Positions 1 to 22,013 are shown, counted from the first letter of the stretch. The stretch is 64,000 nucleotides of DNA from Sipunculus nudus (GCA_026874595.1 CM049320.1:35932214-35996213), one strand, 5' to 3'. Notes: generated by a model not told the origin, from the sequence alone. A program made the numbers and translations.

Positions 1-347
1 TTTTATTCTCAGGTTGAAGAATCTGACCATTGTAAACAGGATCATGCATGCAACACGTCACTAGTAACTTGTTTACCTTTAGCCTAAAGATCCATTGGGA
101 TTATAGTATCATCTGAAAGAGTATTTTCACTGGTAGGACTAGTGATTGTAATATAGATTTTTTTAACAGAAAATCAGGAAGTAATTACCCATATACAGGG
201 GCGGATCCAGGATTTAGAAAATGTGTCATACAGACCCTTATGTGTGTGTCTGTGACTCCATCCCCCCCCCCCCCGAGTCCTGGAACTTAAAGATAAATTG
301 ACACCACTGGCTGTCAGAATTAGCAAACCTTAGATATCTCATTTACT
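1..347. other. No gene recognised; poly-C tract
   Basis: No exon-like segment is seen on either strand. A run of about 14 C lies near 262-275. The sequence is AT-rich and ends against the terminal exon of the candidate gene described at 348. Confidence 0.5.
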
Positions 348-891
348 TTATATCCAAACATGGGCCTTCTTCTCCACAAATCCAGGGTAACCTCGACACC
401 CTGTCTCTGAAATGTACTCGTGCATCCTCTCTCTCAGTTCCTGATATTAATGCTGGAGCCACTTGGTCTCGAGCTTGATGGAGGCAGTGTCTGGATCTGT
501 AACATAAAATTACCGGTACTCAGAAATACTATATATACCGTATGAATCTGTATTAAGCAGGCCCCAGGCAGAGCTGATTCATTTGGATTCAATTTGCATT
601 TTTTTTGCAGGAAAACAAGTCATAATAGAATAACTACTTATTAAAACTACTTCTACTAAAATAATAGTTTCCACTTTACCAGTGAAATGTTCTGTATTAA
701 TACTTACTACCAAGAGTTATTCTATTTTTCAAGAAATGGAACAATTTTTCTTTAAAGGGGAAAACAATTTTGTACTGTTTAATAGAAGAAGGGGAACCTT
801 TTATTTTTGAACACATTGTGCACACATGGAAAACAACTTGGCTTCATGTCATATTGCACCAACTTATAATTTAAGTGATAATATATATATA

Positions 892-895
<4 letters not shown>

Positions 896-936
<41 letters not shown>
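896..936. repeat. (TA)n microsatellite
   Basis: Near-pure TA dinucleotide run. It produces spurious Tyr/Ile repeat ORFs in several frames. Confidence 0.95.
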
Positions 937-939
<3 letters not shown>

Positions 940-1666
940 TATAATACACATGCACACACATATATATATATTAAATACACATAGCGGTATATTTTTTTAA
1001 TACCGTTGAAAGTTTCCGTATTTGAATTGCCCTACCTATGTTTGATAATTTATGAAAAAAAACATGACGGTGCATGTATGTCCAGCACTTCAGCCCATGC
1101 TCAGTTATGCGTGACATGCTCTCTCAGACCAAACATGTACGCTCGCACTTGGTATTCTCTGCACCAAAGGTGTGTTGGCCCATGTAACTATTTAACTGGT
1201 CTTATGCCACTGCAATGATGTTCAAGTTCCACTGATAAAGAATGAAAGGAATAAATGGTATAGCACTGAGAACCTGACAAGTTGGTATTCTCACTGGAAT
1301 TGGATTAAATCCTGTTGGGTCTCCAATAAAATATAGGCAAAACCTGCCTCCTCTTACCTTGATCATGTTCTAGGTAAATAAATCATTATTCTTGTAAGTC
1401 GTTTGAGTCAGGGTTACATTTGCACTGAAAAGACATGATTTGGGTTTTATCTGACACATGACTTCTTGGCCTTGACCCTTTTATTCCAAGCGGCCAGGGT
1501 CTTCCTGCACACAGAACACATGGTGACCCGAAAGAAATGAACATGCTGTGTTAAATGATGAAACTTAAATTGGACAACACCAACAATTAATAAGAAAGCC
1601 TGTGAAAAGACAATATATATATGACAATATAAACATATATAAACACACATATCAATATTATATATT

Positions 1667-1671
<5 letters not shown>

Positions 1672-1710
<39 letters not shown>
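1672..1710. repeat. (TA)n microsatellite
   Basis: Uninterrupted TA repeat with further short TA stretches on the right to about 1752. Confidence 0.95.
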
Positions 1711-1711
<1 letters not shown>

Positions 1712-2054
1712 TTATTTAGTATATACTTATAAAGCATATATATATAAATATATATTCATTTAAAATATCTTTTGAAGATGTTACTGTTTTAATGTTATTT
1801 TATAAAGGAATATATTTGTTTTATATTCCTGTGACGTCACACAAACATGTTTTTAATATTTCATTTTATTTGTACTTAATTTCTATTCATATTAAACATT
1901 CAAATATTCATTGGAAGGGGCATATGACATATTAAAGGCATTGGAACCGAAGCCCCCCCCCCCCCCACACACACAGACACATCCCACATAAAAATTAAAA
2001 GTTGGGGTGGGGACAATTTAATGGAATAGTTTTGCCCATATGCCTGATATAGAT

Positions 2055-2055
2055 A

Positions 2056-2112
<57 letters not shown>
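2055..2112. repeat. (TA)n microsatellite
   Basis: TA run with one G interruption near its left end. It lies in the intron of the candidate small gene. Confidence 0.95.
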
Positions 2113-2117
<5 letters not shown>

Positions 2118-2959
2118 AAATTTTAATTGTGTAAAATTACCTGAAATCTCTATATTTTTTCTTAAACATTTTGTATGGGCCAACTTGGCCCAAGGTTAGT
2201 GTCCTTCTGTAAAGATTTCCTATGGGATTTTTGTCACCAATATATATTATATATAATATATATATATATATTATTTATTTTTTTCAAAGAAATGATGTTC
2301 CCACGGGCCACGCCTATGTTTCTACTAAAATCTGTCAAACAAATAAATTTAGTCTGCGCATGCGCACTATTTGACAACATGCATGGTTTCCTTCGTATCG
2401 TGCTCCCTGTGGCAGAACAGTCAGCCATTAATTTTTATTTACACCAAAACACTGCTTCATATTCATAAGAAAAATTAAGAAGGGTACAAGAAAATAAAAG
2501 AACATTTTCTCTTTGGAATATGAACATTTTTAGAATCGGATGACTTAGAATATGCAAGATGTTATTGGATTCTAATGGAGTGATCTAATGTTTTTTACAT
2601 CATCAATCGATCATGACGGCAATGAATTTAGCGTGTCGGTTTTAAACTAAATACACTGGTTAAAGTCAGTTCTAAAAATACTTTACAGCCAAATTAAATA
2701 CCAAAGCCAGTGAAATCTAACCAGAAAAATAAGCCTTACCCCTTATATGACCTGTGAAAAACACCCAGGTCCCTTGCTCCTGCTTCAACTTCAGCTTTTC
2801 AAGTATCTTCTTCACAAATTTGTCCATGTTGAACTAGAAGACGCTACAAAACACGTGGACTAACACGCAGCTCCTATGCAGCGTCCAATGAGGAAAGGCG
2901 ATCGCGCACGTGCCCCCGTGTCAGAAACAAATCTAAATGTTACTTTGTATCAGATTATC

Positions 2960-3095
2960 AGTTTGCGGGCAACCAATTGGCCGCGGTCGGTGTCAACCAA
3001 TATTCTGGGCTCTACTCAAACAATATTTGGTTGATTTTAACCAATATCTGCTTCAACCAATTAAATTGGTAGCTGTTTCAACCAATCCGTTTTTA
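2960..3095. repeat. Degenerate array of AACCAAT motifs
   Basis: About six imperfect CAACCAATAT / ACCAATTGG units on both strands follow one another in 130 bases, just upstream of the candidate ATG at 2827 on the minus strand. It could be a promoter-type CCAAT cluster or a decayed MITE terminus. The sequence alone does not decide. Confidence 0.4.
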
Positions 3096-3366
3096 GAGTG
3101 TACTTAGTTTTTTCTTTAAGAGTCGGGCAAAGGACCTCTTCCCCAGCCCCAATACACTATATATGGGAATAAAAAGCATAATTTTTACATGGTTAACTTG
3201 TTTTGGGTTTGTCATCCAGTTCGTCATATTCACCCAATAATTTTCTGAATGTGTCATTCAATCTTCATAAATAATAGCCTAAATTATGATGTTTACCGTT
3301 TGTTTATGGGGCAATATAAATCAAATCATGAAATGTGACAAACAACTGAAACGTTATTTTTTTATA

Positions 3367-3370
<4 letters not shown>

Positions 3371-3419
<49 letters not shown>
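3371..3419. repeat. (TA)n microsatellite
   Basis: Pure TA dinucleotide run. Confidence 0.95.
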
Positions 3420-3422
<3 letters not shown>

Positions 3423-3766
3423 ATAAACAAAAGATTTATGAATAGCCATGCTGGTTTATTTCTAATAGATGGAAAGGAAGGCATGGAAAAGTCTGTTCAG
3501 GGATCCGACTTTTCTGTGTATACCACTTCCGATTCTCTCTCTCTTCCCCTCTCTCTCTCCCTCTCTCTAAATATATAAATGTGTGTGTGTGCGTGTTATG
3601 TAGGATAAAGTAAACTGAGTTTTTAAAGGCATTTCATTAAGCGCCATTATCTGAAGTGTGTCACATATCGTGCATGTGGTAAATACTCTTTAGTAAGGAA
3701 ATGCCTTAAAACAACTTTGTTTGTTTCATTCTAATTAACATAGAAAAACTCTGGTGACTATCTATA

Positions 3767-3771
<5 letters not shown>

Positions 3772-3820
<49 letters not shown>
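3772..3820. repeat. (TA)n microsatellite
   Basis: Pure TA run about 230 bases downstream of SDR exon 5. Confidence 0.95.
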
Positions 3821-3822
<2 letters not shown>

Positions 3823-4054
3823 TATACCGTTCTCCTTACATTTTTTTCAGCAAATGAGACAAATAATAAAAAAAATTGTAGAGAATCTAGATCGGCTTTC
3901 TTTTCAAAGTATTTTTGAAATTATCTTTGCAACCAGTTTACAATGTGTCATTTGAATCACATTGGGACATACACACACTTATTTTATTACCTAATGATTC
4001 AACACCAAACAGTGCAATTTTTTCCACTTAAGTTTGTTTGGTAAATCTACCTAC

Positions 4055-13183
<9,129 letters not shown>

Positions 13184-13731
13184 GACGCTATCCCTTTTCA
13201 CTTGAACAAGGGTTTATATTTTTGCGACTAGCTAAATCCAGTTAAGCTCAAAGCACGGAAAATCAGGTCATACACTTTGCTTCATGCTTTTTACTGCTGA
13301 CTGCATGATGTAGAGAGCCGCCTAAGCTCGTTGACCTAATACCTGACAAAGCGTGTCATTAGATACCTGTACACGGCAAACCTGGACTACCTGGTCATAG
13401 GCCTTGTTTGTTTAAATATTAGTAGGACATTCCATTGGAGTGCCGACAGACGCGACATCTCCTTCTCCCCGAAATAGGACATTTTGTCAAAAGCTTCGAC
13501 GACCCCCCCCCCCCCCCCGTGAAGCAAAAATGAAAAAATCCGAACTCCGGCATTTTATAATTTTCTTCGTATTTTTAGTACAATAACTTTCTTTATTTTA
13601 AAAAGGGGGACACCGTTATTTCTACCACACTTTTGCACGAAATTTACAATCTTTAGAATATTTTTTTAGAATATATTTTCACATTTTTATGAATACGCTC
13701 AAGTGTCGTCAATGGCGGATAGGTCACATAC

Positions 13732-13905
13732 CAGAGTTGGGTCCGAGTACTTTTAAAGTACTCTAGTTCGAGCACTGAGTACTTTAAAAGTACTCGAGTA
13801 CAGGGATGAGTACTTTTGCACTTTTTTCAAAAGTACTCGAGTACGAGTCCCGAGTATTCAAAATGTACTCCTGAGTACTTAAATGAGTACTTTTTGTAAC
13901 CAAAC
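13732..13905. repeat. Palindromic GAGTAC/AAGTACTC array, hAT-like terminus
   Basis: Starts CAGAGTTGGG, the usual form of hAT ends, then about eight GAGTACTTTT / AAAGTACTC units in alternating orientation. The opposite terminus was not found, so it may be a one-ended remnant. Confidence 0.5.
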
Positions 13906-14279
13906 TTGTTTAATGATGTTATTATATTAAATATATTCTCAGAAAGTTAAAAATATTTTTATCAATGAAAACCCAGTACAAAATAACAATATATTAAATG
14001 TTGTATTATCCTTAATCAAAATACTGAGGCGCAATGCAAACTCTAGGGCATATACACAGGTTATATACAGTTGAAATATATCAAAGCATTAATTTATTAA
14101 AGTAGACGGTTTGCATTGAAGAAACATATGGTCTCGTAGTTTCTCAAAAATATATTTCTTAGCCAGGACAAGATAAACAATTTACTTAATGTTGTATTAT
14201 GAAAATTCAAAATAGTGGTTGGAATGTCCAGAAACTTCAACATAAAAAAGTTACATAAATGTTAATAAATAAAATCATA

Positions 14280-14360
14280 TTGTTAAAGGAAATCTCACTG
14301 ACATTGTATAAAGCATATAACCATATGTTAACCATATGTTAACCATATGTAATCATATAA
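14280..14360. repeat. Short ACCATATGTTA tandem
   Basis: About three copies of an 11-base AACCATATGTT unit, degenerate at both sides. Confidence 0.6.
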
Positions 14361-14594
14361 TAATAACAATGATAAAAATTTTTATAATAATAACTACCAT
14401 ATGTTATTTCTTATATAATATCAACTTATGAATAATATGTGGCTGTAGCTTAATGCAGATATATAATGACAACCGGTATATGTGAAAATAGTGTAAAACA
14501 ACATATCTGACAGACTGACCATGTCATTCATCATGCGTAATAGTAATGCGTAATATAAATAGAATATTACAGGTTTTCAAAGTTAGTAAGATTA

Positions 14595-16510
14595 ATATTG
14601 ACAGACAGACAGTTTATTATTATAGTGACAGATTACATAACTGATTTAGACTTAATCATAGGAACATCAGTCAGTTACCCAGCCCTCCTTGGGCTTATAT
14701 GTCACCTCAAGTATAAAGGCAATAAAGACATAGTGGTAGACTTTTAACAATAATAAACATCATTAGAATATACGGGCTGCGCATGTTCTAACAGATTAAG
14801 AGAAAAGTAAATCTTTTCTCTTGTTCCCAGAGCGGACCTAGTATTCAGTCAAAATCTTACAACCATCGTTCTTTAAATAAACCAATTGATCTGTTTTATC
14901 AAGAAGGGGAAATTGTGCATAATCGCAGGACGCTTTATCAAATAAATTTGTTAAGAGTGTATTGTAAGCTGAACATTCAAAAATGAAGTGTTTTCCATCT
15001 TCGACTTCACCATCATTACATATAGGACAAACCCTTTCTTCAATTTTTAGTTTTCTATATTGTTTTGTAACGTCATCTTTAATATTTTGAAACCAGACAG
15101 TTTCTATTTTCAGTGGGAGTATACCACATCTAAGCTGAGCAAGTAGTGATCTTTGCTGTCGGGTCGTTAACATATACTTCTGTACAATAAGTGATTTTAA
15201 AACTGGTATAAGTTCTTAATTTAGGTATTGATCGACACTGCTCGATCCATTTATTTTGATAATCAGAACGTAACTTTTGTTCCAGATAACGTAAGCAGCA
15301 TGGCGCAATTTCATTATATACAGTGAAACTCCTCAAAGCCGGACATTCAAGGGACTGGAGGATTTTGTCCGTATTAGTGAGTTGTCCTGTTTAGAGGAGT
15401 TTGGCATATTGCGTCAGTTTTTATGGAATGTTATTGATATCCTCTGTTTTGATTATGTTTACGCTTAATTTGAAATACATTTTCAAAATAGCTTAAATAT
15501 GCATTTGAAATTTTTAAAATATAATTATTAAAAAAGGACAGAAAAAAATTATTTCTTTATCTAAACTTTATCAGCTGGACCTCGCACACTATTCTAGGTT
15601 GGATGGTTGCACTAGGTATATAGATGATTGATTATTGACAGTATTCGGACCGCATGATTATTTGTTAAATTAAGGATGGTCTTCACAACGCATTCACAAT
15701 AACAAAGTTCAAACTGTCACTAACTAGTTAAGGCTCCCCGGGCCGGACGATGATCACAATACACGAACTTGAGATTTTATTGGATGGTCTTGTCAAATGA
15801 AAAGCTGTTTGAAAGCTTAGTTTTTGTTTTGATTGGCCGGCCAATCTTTATAAAGTAATGATTGTGATATCTACCCATTAATAGAAATAAACAACAATTT
15901 TGACTGTATATTTACATGAAATATCATTATTGTTCACCAAATTACGCTTGTCCTCCCAGCAGATATATGAACAAAAAAATATAACTCGCCTTAGAGGATC
16001 GAAATAAGTACTGGATACACAGGCGGACTGGAAATTTTATCCGTTGTCAGGGACAGTGAGTTGTCCGCTTTTCTGAGTTTATGTTAAACATAATTTAGAG
16101 GCAAATTTGAAGGGACTGAGATTTAATGTCCGCATTCGTGAGTTGGACGCCTTACTGAGTTGTCCGCAAGTAGGAGTTTCACTGTATGTGTAATCAATCA
16201 ATGGAATTTAGTATCTTCTCCAGATCTGAGCACCAGTTATCTGTGACTTGGTTATAATCCCATATTAATACTTTTCTTGGTCAGTCTACTATTTTCTATA
16301 TCCAACAAATGATTCGAAAAACGTATTATATTGATGAAACGACGATGTCCGCATGTTAACCATCCAATGTCACCATTTAGACCTGCAACTGAACAAAACT
16401 TATGAACGCCTAAAAAGTAACGCAGTGCTCTGTTTTGAATCTTATCAGATGAAGGGTATTTTGTATATATAATTATATATAATATTACAATTGATAGAAA
16501 AGACATTTGA
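14595..16510 (-). mobile_element. 5'-truncated LINE fragment, interrupted and frameshifted
   Basis: Minus-strand reading frames at 16506-16252, 15336-15130 and 15173-14838 follow one another as pieces of one LINE polyprotein C-terminus: KIQNRALRYFLGVHKF and GWLTCGHRRF, then W-rich sequence and KLRTYTSFK, then LTTRQQRSLLAQLRCGILPL and the Cys/His motif VCPICN...HFIFEC. The pieces are broken by frameshifts and by the MITE at 15321-16184. The 3' end is AT-rich and finishes in TAATAATAAACTGTCTGTC. It is inactive: the reverse-transcriptase core is missing. Confidence 0.75.
15321..16184. mobile_element. TA-flanked MITE (Tc1/mariner-pogo-like)
   Basis: Perfect 13-base terminal inverted repeat CAGTGAAACTCCT ... 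AGGAGTTTCACTG, flanked on both sides by TA (15319-15320 and 16185-16186). Internal GTGAGTTGTCC motifs extend an imperfect inverted repeat. It is 864 bp with no transposase. It is inserted in the LINE coding sequence, which resumes in homology on either side, so it is younger than the LINE. Confidence 0.85.
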
Positions 16511-17264
16511 AATAGTAATGGTTAAAGTACCCCTAGTTTTAGAATAATAGCTATCACTTTGCTATTACAACCCTAGGCTAACACATCTGATGAATTGAGT
16601 GTTTGTTTGATTAGGCTGAAAGAGCATAATGAAGGGCCCAGTTTAGTGTGATTAGTTAATGCTGGGTGTTTTCATGGTCCAGCTAGCACTGGACAGAAGG
16701 CTTTGTCTTGAGGTTAACCCCTGGTTCTCATTGTTGATTCATTAAGTAGGCTTGGTCATTAAACATTGGAGAATTCTTTAGTGAGCATACACAATATGTT
16801 GGGAAGTTATTGCTGATAGTAGAATGTGATGCTGCAGCCTATGTTGTAGCAGCTACAGGGTGTATGGTCTGATAGACACAATTGAGTCTAAGTTGTGCCA
16901 TTGAATGTGTACAGAGCTCATCAAAGACTGCAATTCCCACTGAAAATCTGCTAAACCTACACTCACATTTAGTTTCATATTTAAATTAAATCAAGCCTGA
17001 TTAGCCCAGGCCCCAGAGCACTGCTGAATTGATGTTATGATGAACAGGTTCTGAGTATATTTATTTGTATTGAACTGTGGCAAATCTTAATTTTTTTTTT
17101 TGGGATCTTTAAAAAGTTATATTTTTTTCTCTTAAAATATAAGTCACTCTGAAATTGCTGATTTAATGTTTTATTGAACACGATATTGTATTTATATTGC
17201 TGGAAATAAAGAATGCTGTACACATGTACACATGAATTGCATGAATGTATTAATAATAAAATAG

Positions 17265-17267
<3 letters not shown>

Positions 17268-17317
<50 letters not shown>
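17268..17317. repeat. (TA)n microsatellite
   Basis: TA run at the left edge of duplication block A2. The matching tract in copy B is 43638-43686. Confidence 0.95.
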
Positions 17318-17319
<2 letters not shown>

Positions 17320-19086
17320 AATTGGCAGTCTGTCAGAATGCGGCTAATGCCGACGAGCAATCTGTATGATTCAGTCGAAATAAATATTTATAAAATATAC
17401 ACAAAATAAGTATAAAATATGTATAAATCTACCCAATGGTCAGCTCAGGCAGTAACAAGTCCAACTATAATGCGTAAATCCGGAATACACAAACAAGCAA
17501 GGTTTCGACCGTTCGAAAGTAATATATAAATATTATCCAAGTTATCCTTTGAAATTTTATGGATGGAAAGTTCCAGATGACTTATGGTGTTTATTCGAGA
17601 AGGGATAATAAGACTTAATTAGAGTCAACTTTAACATGATCTCGAAGAGGAGAAGAAATATATCTGTTCCATAAAGATATCATTCAAAGTTTTGGACACA
17701 AGTCTTTCAAATGATTTATTTTTCTTACCTAATTAATAAAGCGACAAACTTTTGTCATTAGTCACCGTTTAAATAATGAGCGGTACATCGGTAGGAATGA
17801 TATGAAATTATATACATTATAATATGCCTAAAATAAAGAAGTGCAAAACTAACGGTCCATGTTGCCTTTAATCGGCGCCATTTTGATCAATTGCCGGATT
17901 GCCGTGGTATAGTATGTAAAGAACCGCACAGTAACACCTCATGGCATACGGGTACACTGTCATTTAGAATATACAAGACAGACTGTAAGATCTGTATTCC
18001 TTACAACAACTTCGATATGTGGAAAGGATTTCGTTACAACTCAGCAAGTCCTCCTGCATGTATGGCTGTTGCAGTTTGTTCCTCCGTATGACTTTCATCA
18101 TGACGCGAGTAGGCTTGCAAGTCAAATATTAATGTTTTCTGAGTCGTTTATTCGGAGAGAATGTCAATCCAAAATATGTTTAACATGAATTGAACTTGTG
18201 TTGACGAAGTGAGCTTATGATATCACCTAAATTAGTACCGGGGATCGGCAATAGGTGTCGCTACATTCTTTAGCATGTTTTGTCATAAGCATCCACTTCG
18301 ACTTTTGTCTCAGACTTTAAATAAATAAGTCCAAACCCGGTTCTTTTTTATAGGTATCCATTCACCTACCTTTTGAAAAAGAATTTGTCATTTCTTGCTT
18401 TTTCTGTGTATACATTAATGATCTAAAGTCAATTTTGGTTGTGAAATGTTCTTATAAGGCCTTTATGAAGTATGTATTGATTTGTTTATAAATAACATGT
18501 TCGGAATACAGCATTGTTGATAAGCGGGAAATAAATGTAACCTAAGGTGTTAGGTGGTTACATGTATGCGGAGGTAGAAAGGTCACTTGTTGCAAAACGC
18601 CAATTGCAAAGGTCTGGTTTATCTGACTTGCTGCCAGATGCCCTTGCTGAATTTATTTTGATTATTTTGGGGGGCCCAACATATTATAAACATGTTGATA
18701 TAAAACAAAACAAGCAGCCTCTGTGCGGTTACTTCCACGTTTTCTGAACTATTTTCATAATACCAACAAGGGATTACCTTTAGTTTATAAAGGTCAGATA
18801 GGTGATTGGGCATCGTTAAATACACGTCTCCAGTGAAAGCTACATAAGCCCAGGTGATACACCAAGCCTGAAATACCTATCCCTGGGTGTGATTCTGAAC
18901 AGTCTTCGATTGTGGGAATTTTGTGAATGAACGAATCAAGGCCACTTATGGTTCTTGTTCTATACCGGATAACGGGTTAAGTATATACCCAAGGCAAAGT
19001 AAAGTTGACTTTAGCATGGTTTCGCAGCAGAGAAGAAAAGATTGGTTCTGTAACCAAAGTGTCATCCAAATTTACAGATAAAAGTT

Positions 19087-19158
<72 letters not shown>

Positions 19159-19200
19159 CCAATGATAAAAACATGCAAAAAATCCTGTTATAGCGCCATT
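17318..19200. repeat. Segmental duplication block A2 (matches 43687-45375)
   Basis: Collinear with block B2, from GGCAGTCTGTCAGAAT to the sequence after the (TA)n at 19090. No gene is recognised in either copy. The frame YAEVERSLVAKRQLQ near 18565 is shared with 44810, but its changes between copies do not favour synonymous sites enough to call it coding. Confidence 0.85.
19090..19156. repeat. (TA)n microsatellite
   Basis: Two TA runs around one TTTA. The matching site in copy B (about 45308) has only a few TA units. Confidence 0.95.
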
Positions 19201-19419
19201 TGCCAGCCTGACGTGAGGAGTCTTTCGAATTTGGTTCCATCCTATGGTCCATCGACAACCGCATGGTGAAACCAGGTGAGGATAGAACTACCGTTATTTT
19301 GGACGACACATCATGGTACACTATCACATCAAGTATACAAGACCAATAATTATTTTTAGATTGTTTCTTTCTATCATACGATTGCTGATCAGAACACAGA
19401 AAAATTATTTTTTATGTCG

Positions 19420-19480
19420 GGATCCCGAGATAACATCTCGATCCCGAAATAACATCTCGATATCTCGACATAAAATTTTG
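19420..19480. repeat. ATCTCGATCCCGA short tandem
   Basis: Three imperfect GATAACATCTCGAT units, partly palindromic. A related motif lies at 45795-45840. Confidence 0.5.
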
Positions 19481-20214
19481 CCCAATAAATTCGGACACAG
19501 AAAAAAAATATCCGATACAAATCGTATATGTAGTCCTTGATTGAACGCATGTATATAATAATGTTTTTGAAAAGCTCATCTGAGCAGTTAAAGACTGGTC
19601 CATTAAACGGATAACCAGCCGTATTTTAAAAAAATATGTCTATTTATTGCAAACCTAAATTCGGTAATCCAGGTATTCACTTATAGCACATATATAACTA
19701 ATTGATTATTTATGCATTATTTAAACCATTTTATTGTAGGTGAATGGACGCTGGAATATATAATGGTCAACCGCACAAATATCCGCTCTTGGATAATAAG
19801 AGTCCAATAATAGAGCACTCAAAATCCATTACAGTACAGTAATTCCCCATACACTCTACAGTAACTATTTTACCCTCTGTTGATGATAAAAAAAAGATTG
19901 TTGACCGATCAGCCCGGTAAAACTGAGCTGGATTGGAAATCCTTAGTAAGAGTCGCATTTGTGTACAAGTAAGCGCGGGTATATAACTCGCCAGGCTGCA
20001 CACACTGTGCTGATGTTCATGTTTTTATCAGCTGGCCTACATACCAAGTAAGACAATACATAATAAAAAAACACGTCACCGTGCCAGTATATGCATAAAA
20101 GCCAGGAGGCGATGAACTTCTGTATTTCCCCGGTCCGTTTCCGCGCTTTATATAAAAAAAACACAAGCCGTCTCCTTTGTGTTACACGAGTCTCACGTTA
20201 TGTTTATCGACAGA

Positions 20215-20780
20215 ATATCTACGTGAACAGATATGCAAGATATATTATCAACGGGATAGCCGACCCTAAGTCAAATGCGCTGTATATACACGTGAAGCAA
20301 GTGTACGTTGAAAACCCTTCTGTAAACAGAAAATGTGCGCCATCATTCAGCTGAAATACGCGATGAGCCTATATATAGCCACTTGAGAGTGTTCCCTTCG
20401 GAACATTAAGAGTTACAAACTTTCCCCGAGATCAGACCGCCGCACGCATGCCCACACCACGCGTATGACTATCGGTAGCGACCTGAACCGGAAAATTCCG
20501 AGTCGCATGTCGTTTTGGACACCCGATGTTCACAAATGATGATGTAATACTCGTTTTCTTGTACAAAAACCAGGCGATTTTACCCCAAGAGGAGCTTGCT
20601 ATTTTTGCTAACAGACCCTTTTCACGTTGAGAAATTAGTAATTAAAATAACGTGGCTGTTGGAATCCCCCCTATGAAATTTTGTCTTTCTGACAAATGTC
20701 ATAAAAGAAAAATGCTAGCCTAAAGTAAATAGCTTAATCACTAAGACCACATGACCTCCGAGATCGAGTTGTGATGTTAT
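20215..20780. repeat. Segmental duplication block A3 (matches 47645-48095)
   Basis: Shared landmarks in the same order: TTATCAACGGGATA, CGCTGTATATACACGTGAA, CCCGAGATCAG, GTCGCATGTCGTTTTGGACA and TTTTCTTG(T/C)ACAAA. It is more diverged than blocks A1 and A2. No gene is recognised. Confidence 0.7.
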
Positions 20781-21315
20781 GAGCAGAGAGCAGACGCTCA
20801 GCCTTTAGGCGCTGTTATAACCTGAGCCTTACCAGCTCAGGACAATATATCTAAGAAAAAGAACGAATCAAATATTATTAATATGACTACTGTTGAAATG
20901 TTATTTGCTTTGTTAATGTTGATCACCAATTGATAGTCATACATAATATGCAACAGAGGGAATAATATGCCCCTGGATTATGATTTCTGAAATGCACAAG
21001 GAACACAAATGCATGTTTATTATTAATTTTCCGGATTCTCCTTATGTTTAAAACCACTGAAGAAAAATGCCTTTTGTGTTATTGCAATTAAACTAAACGT
21101 CACCGTGATCTATACGACGACGTTCTCTATCTGTTTATAGTATAATATACAAATGACGTATCCATGGGAGTTACTTGGAGACGAAAAATATAAAACACAA
21201 ACCACAGGCTCAACGAAAGCTTGATAAACATAATTAAGATCGTCTGCATGCCAGCAACCACACTTTTATCACTGTGGGTACTATAAACACAGCACCATTT
21301 ACCAGACTTCTTGTA
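20776..21315. repeat. 540-bp direct repeat, unit 1
   Basis: Identical to 21355-21894 except for four substitutions and no indels, with 39 unrelated bases between the units. A third, strongly diverged relative lies at 51462-52010. Confidence 0.95.
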
Positions 21316-21354
21316 CTATTCCTAGTTACTGCTGTGTAAATTCAGTTGAACTCT

Positions 21355-21894
21355 GTTATGAGCAGAGAGCAGACGCTCAGCCTTTAGGCGCTGTTATAAC
21401 CTGAGCCTTATCAGCTCAGGACAATATATCTAAGAAAAAGAACGAAACAAATATTATTAATATGACTACTGTTGAAATGTTATTTGCTTTGTTAATGTTG
21501 ATCACCAATTGATAGTCATAGATAATATGCAACAGAGGGAATAATATGCCCCTGGATTATGATTTCTGAAATGCACAAGGAACACAAATGCATGTTTATT
21601 ATTAATTTTCCGGATTCTCCTTATGTTTAAAACCACTGAAGAAAAATGCCTTATGTGTTATTGCAATTAAACTAAACGTCACCGTGATCTATACGACGAC
21701 GTTCTCTATCTGTTTATAGTATAATATACAAATGACGTATCCATGGGAGTTACTTGGAGACGAAAAATATAAAACACAAACCACAGGCTCAACGAAAGCT
21801 TGATAAACATAATTAAGATCGTCTGCATGCCAGCAACCACACTTTTATCACTGTGGGTACTATAAACACAGCACCATTTACCAGACTTCTTGTA
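21355..21894. repeat. 540-bp direct repeat, unit 2
   Basis: Second copy of the 20776-21315 unit, offset 579 bases. The high identity means a recent tandem duplication or gene conversion. Confidence 0.95.
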
Positions 21895-22013
21895 GGCATT
21901 CTGTAAATGACACACAAAGTATGAGAAAAATGTGAATATAACCCAGTGATAAAGGGTCTTGTAGTATAAGTTCATAAACGTAATTGTACAGTCCGTTCGG
22001 TCCAACCGTGGCC

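Larger units (their letters stand above)
348..2827 (-). pseudogene. Candidate two-exon small gene with an in-frame TAA
   Basis: Not recognised as any family. Exon 1 (2827-2740) starts at an ATG opening MDKFVKKILEKLKLK and ends AAGGG|GTAAGG, a good donor, in phase 1. Exon 2 (496-348) follows a TTACAG acceptor, continues in the same phase with DPDTASIKLETKWLQH, meets TAA at 447-449, and then reads on in the same frame through YQELRERMHEYISETG and GFVEKKAHVWI to a second stop at 348. Spliced length is 78 codons. The sequence on both sides of the TAA looks coding (charged, amphipathic, normal composition), so this may be a one-base nonsense allele, a pseudogene, a readthrough case, or a chance ORF. 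The 2.2-kb intron contains (TA)n tracts. The region upstream of the ATG is comparatively GC-rich and has CCAAT-like motifs, as a promoter might. Confidence 0.3.
13732..17267. other. Copy-A-specific insertion of nested transposons (about 3.5 kb)
   Basis: Sequence present between duplication blocks A1 and A2 but absent from copy B, where only about 110 bases separate the same landmarks. It holds the hAT-like palindromic terminus, a LINE fragment and a MITE, listed separately. The stretch 16510-17267 shows nothing recognisable. Confidence 0.75.

Noticed and set aside
2055-2183. ORFs made of alternating Tyr and Ile residues
   Set aside because: They are translations of (TA)n microsatellites and occur at every such tract in the window.
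18565-18670. Shared frame YAEVERSLVAKRQLQ in both duplication copies (also 44810)
   Set aside because: It is shared because the whole block is duplicated. Changes between copies include non-conservative ones and there are no splice signals or known family.
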